This document shows, piece after piece, positions 25,222 through 33,200 of a stretch of 37,508 bases of DNA (position 1 is the first letter of the stretch; each line of letters starts with the position of its first letter). The notes below the pieces were generated by a model that saw only the letters and a list, made by a program, of their open reading frames with translations, was not told the DNA's origin and ran no database searches. This stretch comes from UKL13-2 sp038236905 (lineage in GTDB: Bacteria > Pseudomonadota > Gammaproteobacteria > Burkholderiales > Usitatibacteraceae). The stretch is taken from the NCBI GenBank assembly GCA_038236905.1, contig JBBRZG010000016.1, positions 1 through 37,508 on the forward strand, written 5' to 3'. A program made the translations under genes and the position numbers.

Positions 25222-25776
25222 CACTAATACTGGCGGGGCATTTTCGCATTTTTTGCCCTGAGAAGCTCGCCGATACTAGGGTTAGAAATTTTCGTCTTTA
25301 GATAGCCGCTCATCGGAGCGATTATTGCCAGTCCGGCGACTCGTGCCAGCGATTCCGGGCATCAAGGCTTGCATGACGGCGCTGTCCGACTAGTTTCGCG
25401 GCAACGACAAACAAGTCAAGCCGCTAACAATCTTTGCCGGCCTGCCGACAAACAATAAATTAGGGTGGGGCGCTACGCGAACCATTGAGCCCAGCGCCGG
25501 TTTGAAGATCGGCAAACCCGCGGTAAATGGCACCACCCATGGCAATCAGGGTGTGCATTTCCAAGATATGACTCCGTTAATATGCAAAGCATACGTAAAA
25601 AATGCAGATATAGCATTCAAGAACTGGCGCTTCATGCCGATATCCTTAGATGCAGGACGGATAAGTGTTTGTACCTTTACGGCCATGCATTTTGTTAACA
25701 ACATTCAGACCGTTGCGTGTATTACGGTTCCAGTTTCCCCGTTTTACCATTGTTGTTGAAATGACTGGATTAGAAA
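25222..25776. other. Long non-coding gap with decayed reading frames and motif copy
   Basis: The 555 bases between the NarL-type regulator and the GGDEF-EAL gene hold no convincing gene. Frames on both strands between about 25310 and 25560 are interrupted by stops and do not match a family I know; an 85-codon frame at 25502-25759 has no ribosome site and a cysteine/aromatic-rich tail unlike real proteins. The left part holds motif copy C and a weak hairpin (GGGCA near 25236, TGCCC near 25254) without a T-tract. Decayed coding sequence is possible. Confidence 0.4.
25251..25284 (+). repeat. Bipartite intergenic motif, copy C (degenerate)
   Basis: TTTTGCCCTGAG at 25251-25262 (7 of 12 matches, keeping TG-CCTGA), a 12-base spacer, and ACTAGGGTTA at 25275-25284 (8 of 10). 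The spacer end CGCCGAT is shared with copy D. It begins 30 bases after the NarL-type regulator stop. Confidence 0.45.
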
Positions 25777-28002
25777 ATGGCTCACGCCAACACCCGCCCT
25801 AACGTGCTGGTTATTGATGATGACGATGAAGGTCGCGTATTGACCGCACTCATCCTCGAAGAACGCGGATTTGACGTAAGCCAAGCCGATAGCGGCGAAC
25901 AGGCGATTGCATCGGTTGAAGCAGGTTGCCCTGATATCGTGTTGCTCGATGCGTTGATGCCCGGCCTTGACGGCTTCGAAACCTGTCGCCGCATTCGCGC
26001 CTTGGGCGGCGCGGAGCACCTGCCTATCTTGATGCTGACGGGCCTCAATGATGATCGTTCAATCACCAGCGCCTATGCGGCGGGGGCAACCGATTTTTTT
26101 GTCAAATCTACGCACTGGACCCTGCTGACGCAGCGTATTGATTTTTTATTGCAGGCGAAGCGCATGCGCGACGAACTCACCACGAGCCGCGTAAAAGAAG
26201 CCCGCGCACAGCGCATTGCCGGCGTCGGTTATTGGGAATGGGACGTCGTCAACCAGCGGTTTACAGCATCAGAAGAATGTGTTCGATTGATTGGCCGCCC
26301 CGACCTGCCGGGTTCGTTTGATATCTCGGTGTGCGAGGTCGCCAATCTCTTTCAACACCTGCACGCCGCGGATTGCGCACGAGTCGAAGAAGTTGTTGCG
26401 CGAACATTACGTGACGGCGGCACCGCGCAATTTGAATGCGGTCTCACGCGAACTGATGGTTCAAACTGCGTGGTCCAACTTGAGATTGAGGTGGAACGCA
26501 TACCTGATGGCACCATGTCGAGGGTGCACGGCGTGCTTCGGGATATCACCGAACGCAAACGCAGCGAAGAGCAAGTCCGACTTCTGGCCAATTTCGACAG
26601 TCTCACCGGGCTGCCCAATCGGCACCTATTCAAAGAGCTGCTGAGCGAGGCAATCAAAACTGCGCAGACCAATGCCGGGTTCGCCGCACTGATGATTGTC
26701 GATCTAGACAGGTTCAAACAAATCAACGACAACTTTGGCCACGCAGCCGGTGATGAGTTGCTCCAGGAGGTTGGTCTGCGGCTCAACAATTGGATTGACC
26801 TGCGCACTCATAACAGCGGGGCAAAGCATTTAGTGGGACGTCTGGGCGGCGACGAGTTCGCGGTGATGCTGATCAGGCTAGACAGCATTAGCGACGCCGA
26901 CACCATGGCGCAGGAAATATTGGCGGCGCTGAGAAAACCTATTAACCTCGCCGGCCAAGAATGCATTATCAGCGCCTCTATCGGCGTCTCCGCATTTCCG
27001 CTCGATGGCAACGACAGCGAATCGCTGATGCGTTGCGCAGATATCGCCAAAAACACCGCGAAGGCAAACGGCAAAAACACCTTTCAGCTTTATCAATCCG
27101 GCCTAAACGCCGCCGCCAAGGAGCGGATGAATCTGGAGCAGGCGCTGCACAAGGCGCTTGAGCGCGATGAACTCGTCATGTACTACCAGCCACAAATTGA
27201 TATGCGGCTAAATACGATTGTCGGAGCCGAAGCGCTGATGCGCTGGCGGCGTGATGACCGGCTGGTTCAGCCGGGAGATTTCATTTCAATCGCCGAGGAC
27301 ACGGGGCTGATTTATCCTTTCGGGGAGTGGGCAATCGACAATGTCCTGGCTCAAGACCGTGCGTGGATTGACGCCGGATTTCCGCCGCTGACGATTGCCG
27401 TGAATATTCCTGGCGGGCATTTTGAACGAAGCAATTTTATCGAGCTGGTCAAGCAAATATTGGTGCGCCATCGCCTAGATCCTGAACAGCTCGAGCTTGA
27501 AATCACCGAAACATCGCTAATACGAAATCTGGAATCCACTCTGCCGGTACTCGATGCATTAACGGCCACCGGCATCGGCCTGTCAGTAGACGACTTCGGG
27601 ACGGGCTATTCGTCGTTGTCGTATTTGCGTCGGCTGCCGATTGATACGCTCAAAATTGACGCCTCATTTGTTCGGGAACTGACGAGCGGCTCGGAAAACG
27701 AGGCTATTGTTGCGGCCATCATCGCCATGGCCAAAAGCCTTAACCTTCGCATCATCGCGGAAGGTGTTGAAACTGCCGAGCAGATGACACTCCTGATTCA
27801 ATATGGTTGCTATCTCATGCAAGGATATTATTTTTCTAGGCCGGTGCCTGCCGCCGATTTTGCGCGATTCCGTTTGCAGTACGCTGAAAAAAATGCGCCC
27901 TTGGATGTACCTGCGGTGGCAGGACCCGCGGACAGAAAAAGTGGCAGGGATGTCATGTCGAATGTCATGCCATACCAAGCCGCTGCTGGAACGCGTCATT
28001 AA
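25777..28002 (+). CDS. Receiver-PAS-GGDEF-EAL cyclic-di-GMP signalling protein
   Basis: The 741-residue cytoplasmic protein has a receiver domain (5-125; Asp58, Lys110), a PAS-like domain with PAC tail (145-262), a GGDEF domain with intact GGDEF (357-361) and an EAL domain with intact EAL (485-487). EAL catalytic residues look present: Asn543, EITE (575-578), DDFG (605-608), Lys626 and Glu662. No RxxD inhibitory site precedes GGDEF (that place reads GAKH). It could make or break cyclic-di-GMP; both active sites look usable, so the net activity cannot be told. The receiver implies control by a kinase, plausibly one of those flanking it. The block after Asn543 is PGGHF rather than the common S-x-RQF. 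Confidence 0.93.
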   Translation: MAHANTRPNVLVIDDDDEGRVLTALILEERGFDVSQADSGEQAIASVEAGCPDIVLLDALMPGLDGFETCRRIRALGGAEHLPILMLTGLNDDRSITSAYAAGATDFFVKSTHWTLLTQRIDFLLQAKRMRDELTTSRVKEARAQRIAGVGYWEWDVVNQRFTASEECVRLIGRPDLPGSFDISVCEVANLFQHLHAADCARVEEVVARTLRDGGTAQFECGLTRTDGSNCVVQLEIEVERIPDGTMSRVHGVLRDITERKRSEEQVRLLANFDSLTGLPNRHLFKELLSEAIKTAQTNAGFAALMIVDLDRFKQINDNFGHAAGDELLQEVGLRLNNWIDLRTHNSGAKHLVGRLGGDEFAVMLIRLDSISDADTMAQEILAALRKPINLAGQECIISASIGVSAFPLDGNDSESLMRCADIAKNTAKANGKNTFQLYQSGLNAAAKERMNLEQALHKALERDELVMYYQPQIDMRLNTIVGAEALMRWRRDDRLVQPGDFISIAEDTGLIYPFGEWAIDNVLAQDRAWIDAGFPPLTIAVNIPGGHFERSNFIELVKQILVRHRLDPEQLELEITETSLIRNLESTLPVLDALTATGIGLSVDDFGTGYSSLSYLRRLPIDTLKIDASFVRELTSGSENEAIVAAIIAMAKSLNLRIIAEGVETAEQMTLLIQYGCYLMQGYYFSRPVPAADFARFRLQYAEKNAPLDVPAVAGPADRKSGRDVMSNVMPYQAAAGTRH

Positions 28003-28046
28003 CTCGCGTTGCGGCTTGCGAACAAGTTCTACCGTCACCAACTCCG

Positions 28047-28679
28047 CTATTCAACGAGCCGATGAAGCATTGCATAGCGCATCAATTCCGCGTTAGTGCT
28101 CATGCCCATTTTTTCAAGAATCCGCGCACGATAAACACTCACCGTCTTTGGCGATAGCGCCAGCAGCAAGGCGATATCAGACAGCCGTTTGCCGGCCGCC
28201 ATCAGACATAGCGTCTGGTACTCGCGATCCGATAATTTCGTATGTGGCAACTCGCCGCTTTCATGCGCCAGATTGTTCACCAGCGACTGGGCGATTTCCG
28301 GGGTGACATATTTGCGCCCCGCCATAATTTGTTCGACCGCCGAAAGCAGCTGCTCCGGTGCGCTTGCCTTATTGAGATACCCATAAGCGCCTGCCTTAAG
28401 CGCCCGCAGCGCGTATTGGTCTTCGGGATACATGGACAGCATCAGCACTTTGATCTGGGGATTTTGTTCGCGCAATGATTTCAGAATATCGATGCCATTT
28501 TTGCCCGGCAGATTAACGTCCAGCAGCAAAACATCAATCTGCACTTTACGCATTTTTCCCAGCAACTCGTTGTAGTCTGTGGCTTCGCCCACCACTTCGA
28601 CACCCTCGCCGTCAGTGAGAATATCGCGGATCCCACGACGCAAGATAGCGTGATCATCAACAATAAAAACGCGAATCAT
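28047..28679 (-). CDS. NarL/FixJ family response regulator
   Basis: The 210-residue protein has a receiver domain with Asp8/Asp9 and phospho-acceptor Asp54 (LLLDVNLPGKNG) and a C-terminal LuxR-type helix-turn-helix (LSDREYQTLCLMAAGKRLSD, then SPKTVSVYRARILEKM). Its ATG overlaps the stop of the receiver/kinase-like gene upstream (ATGA), the same coupling as in the plus-strand module. It faces the GGDEF-EAL gene tail to tail, 44 bases apart, without a visible terminator. Because the coupled kinase lacks its histidine, its phosphate probably comes from elsewhere. Confidence 0.93.
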   Translation of the reverse strand: MIRVFIVDDHAILRRGIRDILTDGEGVEVVGEATDYNELLGKMRKVQIDVLLLDVNLPGKNGIDILKSLREQNPQIKVLMLSMYPEDQYALRALKAGAYGYLNKASAPEQLLSAVEQIMAGRKYVTPEIAQSLVNNLAHESGELPHTKLSDREYQTLCLMAAGKRLSDIALLLALSPKTVSVYRARILEKMGMSTNAELMRYAMLHRLVE

Positions 28680-29845
28680 TGGCTTCCCTTTGATGGCAGA
28701 TTATTTTTTTGGTTTGATGGCTTTTTTCCCGTTGCCTGACCCGTCACCTGACTGGTCGACCGATCCGTGAGCTTGCCCGCCAGTGGCAACGACAACAGCA
28801 CGGTGGTACCACGCCCCTCGCGCGAGGAAATATCCAGCGTACCGTTAAAATTCCGCGCCCTTTCATGCATGCTTGCCATACCAAGACGTACGCTGGCGTC
28901 TTCAGGCAGCACGAGTTCGCTCCCGTCATCGGTCACCTCAAGATGGATCTGGCCCTTGGTCACAAATAAATCGACATCAACACGCGTTGCATCAGGGCGG
29001 CGCGCCACATTGTTCAACGCCTCCTGACACACACGGTAAATTGCAATGCCGACATCCGGATCCGGGATGACCTCACGGTTGGCGTCAAACCGCATCTTCA
29101 AGCCAGAGTGCCGCGAGAATCGGGAGGTTAACCACTCAAGCGCAGGGGCGATGCCCTGGTCCAAAATCGCGGGCCGTAAATCACCCACGACGCGCTGCGC
29201 GCTCGCCGCCGCCTGCTCAATCATCGCAATAGCATTCGCTAGGCGCTCGCGGGCGTCCGGCAACAATACACAGTGGCGCTGAAGCCAGGCGAGTTCAAAT
29301 TTAACCGCAGTCAATGCGCTGCCAATTTCCTCACCGATTTCGCTCGCAACCGCCGATCGCTCCGCCTCTTGCGAGGTTCCAATGTGTTTGGCTAATTCGT
29401 AGCCCTTGGCTTCCGACAGACGCAGTGAGACTTCGGCGTCTGAGCGCGCGTGGCGGATGGCGGCCGTTTGCAATGCGCGTTTTAGCGCCCGCGGCAGTCG
29501 ATTGATGCGGCTTTTCATGAGGTAGTCGTCGGCACCCGCCAATAACGCTTCAACGGCAACCTCTTCGCCCAACTCCCCTGAAACCACAATGAAGGGCAGA
29601 TCAATCCCGCTTTCCCGCAACGTTGCCAACGCACCACCTGAGGTAAAACTGGGCAGATTGTGATCCGAAATAACGGCATTCCAACTGCCATCGGCCAGCG
29701 CCAGCTGCATGCCGACAGCGTCTTCAACGCGCAGGCTTTCGATATTTGGCCAGCCTCTCGCGAGTACGGCCAGCATCAGCTGGTAATCGTCTTCTGAATC
29801 TTCAACGAACAGTACGCGAAAAGGCTTCAACGAGGACGCCGTCAT
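28676..29845 (-). CDS. Receiver-histidine kinase-like protein lacking the phospho-accepting histidine (pseudokinase)
   Basis: The 389-residue soluble protein has an N-terminal receiver domain (8-125) with Glu15/Asp16, Asp61 and Lys111 intact, then a HisKA_3-like helix pair and a HATPase. Aligned with the paralogue at 23027, its RAISRELHDDIG block is SAVASEIGEEIG here (164-175): the histidine is Gly171 and the following Asp is Glu. In the HATPase the N-box QEALNN (274-279) remains, but G1 reads DDGSE (306-310) instead of DDGMG. It has no PAS domain. Autophosphorylation is therefore unlikely; it may act as a partner, a receiver-controlled adaptor or a phosphatase. The tail beyond 355 is polar and rich in Ser, Thr, Gln and Lys. 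Confidence 0.88.
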   Translation of the reverse strand: MTASSLKPFRVLFVEDSEDDYQLMLAVLARGWPNIESLRVEDAVGMQLALADGSWNAVISDHNLPSFTSGGALATLRESGIDLPFIVVSGELGEEVAVEALLAGADDYLMKSRINRLPRALKRALQTAAIRHARSDAEVSLRLSEAKGYELAKHIGTSQEAERSAVASEIGEEIGSALTAVKFELAWLQRHCVLLPDARERLANAIAMIEQAAASAQRVVGDLRPAILDQGIAPALEWLTSRFSRHSGLKMRFDANREVIPDPDVGIAIYRVCQEALNNVARRPDATRVDVDLFVTKGQIHLEVTDDGSELVLPEDASVRLGMASMHERARNFNGTLDISSREGRGTTVLLSLPLAGKLTDRSTSQVTGQATGKKPSNQKNNLPSKGSQ

Positions 29846-30227
29846 GGGTTGGCCGGAGAATTGAGGAATTTTAATGCCGCTTTTTTCATTATCGCGTAAA
29901 CGCCATGGTTGGAGAATGGGAGATTGAAAACAATTCTTGAAACAACCTTACGCAATTGCAACCCGCATTACTCCGGAATCGCTAAAGATTTACTGATCGG
30001 TGCCGTAAACAGTACTGATGCAGACAATTAGGCAAATGATCGCAATGGACGCGGCTCTTAAAGGACATCAAGTGGCGCCAGCGATGGCTTACCGAGCCCA
30101 CTATTTTTGCAAAGACAACACACAACGACTGCCGCCATGACCTCAATAAACACAGTCAATGATAACGCCACCAAGCGAAAGAACATCAGCTGTCGCCATC
30201 CGTCGATAGCCAAGGCGGCGTCGCCCC
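29846..30227. other. Divergent intergenic region, no feature seen
   Basis: These 382 bases separate the pseudokinase gene (-) from the large hybrid kinase gene (+). I see no gene, no copy of the bipartite motif and no strong promoter, although both divergent operons must be transcribed from here. Confidence 0.5.
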
Positions 30228-33200
30228 ATGTTTTGGCATAAGCACGCTTGGCTCACCGGCATCGCCCTGCCAGCAAGTATCCTGGTGCTCGGTTTATGCG
30301 CCGCCACGACGGCGCAATTTTGGCTGAAGCGCAATATTGACCAGCAAGCGGATGCTGAATTCGGGCGAAATGCAGAGCGTGTTGCGACCGAAATTACGCG
30401 ACGCTTCCGTCAACCCATTTATGGCCTGAATGGCGCTCGCGGTGTGTACGCGACCAATCCACAGGTGAGCCGGGCGCAATTTCAAGCTTATGTGGAATCG
30501 CGCGACCTGCCTCGCGAATTTCCGGGGGTGCGCGGATTTGGCTTTATCCAACGCGTCGAGCGCCAAAGACTTGACGACTTTGTTACCGAAACGCGGGCGG
30601 ATGGCGCTCCATCATTTGCGCTTCGCGAACTTGCCGACACCCACTTCGATGACTTGTATGTCATCAAATACATTTTCCCACTCGCCGATAATTTTTCGGC
30701 TTCGGGACTCGATATAGGTTCCGAGGCGCGTCGCCGTGAGGCCGCCGAGCGCGCTATCGATACCGGCCAGCCGACCCTAAGCGCGGCGGTCAAGCTCATT
30801 CAAGATAAAAACATGGCACAGGGCATGCTGCTGTATGTGCCGGTCTATCGCAACGGTTCAAATCCGACCACGGCCGCGCAACGACGTGATGCGCTTGTTG
30901 GCCTTCTATACTCGCCGATTGTGGTCGCCGAACTGCTTCGGGGTATGCCGGACGTATTGGCGGGACGGATAGACTTTCAGCTACTTGAACAAACCAACTC
31001 TAGCGCAGACAACCGCCCTATTTTTGATGCGGAAGACGCCGACGCATCGATAAGGCGCGCGCAAGATGCCGTAAAAAAAGGTCCATTTTCATCCCAGTTG
31101 CAACTATCGCTGCTCGGCCGACAGTTGGCTTTACACGTCAACGGCACAACAAAATTCGAGGCCGCCTACGCAAGCTCGCTGCCGTGGATGGTGTTCACCG
31201 GCAGCGTACTGGCCAGCATCCTTCTCGCCTTGCTGGTACGGCAGTTGGCTAGGGGTCAACGCCGCGCTGAAGTGCTCGCGCAGCACATGACAGATGACCT
31301 TGACCGATTAGCTGCAGTCGCACGCAGAACCTCAAACGCGGTCGTGATTTTAGACGCCCAGTGCCGCATTACGTGGGTCAACGACGGCTTTGAACGTATG
31401 TCTGGCTTCAGTGCTGCCGAAGCGATCGGGCAGACACCCGAATGGCTATTACATATCGAGGGCACTGACTCTGGCACGCTCGAACGCATGCATCAGGCGC
31501 TTGCCGCGGGTGAGACTTTTAATGGCTTGATGGTCAACCGCACCAAGCATGGCACTGCCTACTGGACTGAGCTTGAAATTCAGCCGCGTCGAAACGAAAG
31601 CGGCATTTTGACCGGCTATATGGCCATCGAATCTGATATTACGGCCAGCAAAAACACCGAGCGCGAGCTCGCACGCGAACGCAAGCGCCTCGACAACATT
31701 ATTGAGGGCACCGACGTTGGCACCTGGGAGTGCAACGTCAACACTGGCGAGATGCAGGTCAACGAGCGTTTCACTCAGATTTTCGGCTACACGCGCAAAG
31801 AGCTCGGCCCTATTAGCAGCGATACCCTCAGCCGCCTTGCTCATCCGGAAGACCTGGCAGATTCTATGGTCATGCTCAAGCAACACTTCCGCGGTGAACG
31901 CTCTTTCTTTTCTTCCGAGATACGCCTGCGCCATAAAGCAGGTCACTGGGTTTGGATATTAAACCGGGGCAAGCTGTTTAGCCGCAGCGATGACGGACGT
32001 CCAGCGTGGATGGCAGGCACGTATATGGATATTAGTGAACGCAAGGGTGCGCAGGAGGCACTCCGCGAGAGCCAGGCGTTTCTCGACGAAACCGGACGCA
32101 TTGCAGGTGTCGGCGGCTGGGAGGTAGATTTAATCTCAAATAGCGTGCAATGGAGTGCCCAGACTTGCCGTATTCATGAAGTCGAGCCGGGTCACCAGCC
32201 CACCCTGAATGAAGGATTAGGCTACTACGCACTGGAAGCGCAGCCGCTGATCAAACACGCCGTCGAGCAGAGCATCGCAACCGGCGCAGGGTTCGATCTG
32301 GAGCTGCCATTAGTGACAGCCAAGGGTCGCGCAGTTTGGGTGCGGGCGGTAGGACAGGTAGAGTTTAAAGAAAACAGACCATATAGGTTGGCCGGGGCTC
32401 TACAGGACGTCACCAATAGACGTGAGCTCGAAACTGCGATTCGCCGCCAGAATGAGTTAATGGCGACGGTGATGGAAAATCTTCCCTGCGGGCTGACCGT
32501 GTTTGATACGGACCTTAAACTGGTCGCGGCGAATGCCGAGTTTCGTCGACTGTTGGATTTGCCGGACGCCTTGTTTGAGGGACCGACTACGCGGTATGAA
32601 GACATCATTCGCTTCAACGCTGCGCGCGGCGAATACGGCGTCGATGTAAAAAGCGCGAATGCGGCGGAAAATATAGAAGCCTGCGTGAAGGCCACCATCG
32701 AACGCGCCAGACAGCTGGCAACGCCGTATCGAATTGAGCGAACACGCTCGGACGGCAAATTTTTGGAAATAAGTGGCGTCCCAATGCCCCGCGGCGGCTT
32801 CGTCACGACTTACACGGACATCACCAGCCGTCATGAGGCCGAGGCTGAGGTGCGCCGCAGCTCGGAACTTTTGCAAGGCGCGATTGAAACCGTTGATGAG
32901 GCATTTGTGCTGTTCGATCCCGACGACCGGCTGGTATTCTGCAATGAAAAATATCGAAAAATTTTTGCCGCCACCGCCGATCTCATCGTCCCGGGTGTCT
33001 CATTTGAAGAGCTTGTTCGCAAGAGTGTCCAGCGGGGGCAACACCCCGTCGCAGCTGGCGAAATCGATGAATGGGTCGCTGATTGGATGGCACGGCATCG
33101 CTCCGGCAACAGCATTGGTGTCCAACAGCTAGCAGACGGTCGTAGTTTACGTACCATCGAGCGCAGGATGGCCGATGGCCATACCGTGGGATTGCGAATC

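Noticed and set aside
991..25240. The string AATACTGGCGG appears at about 996 and 25226, and a shorter AATACTGG near 36516.
   Set aside because: The contexts differ (after a gene on one strand, before on the other) and the shared string is short; likely chance.
22805..25276. GCCGAT within motif copies C and D resembles the -10 of the flagellar sigma-28 promoter.
   Set aside because: No TAAA-type -35 lies 11 bases upstream and copies A and B lack GCCGAT, so a sigma-28 promoter is not supported.
25502..25759. 85-codon frame upstream of the GGDEF-EAL gene.
   Set aside because: No ribosome site, no known motif, unlikely amino acid composition; treated as non-coding.
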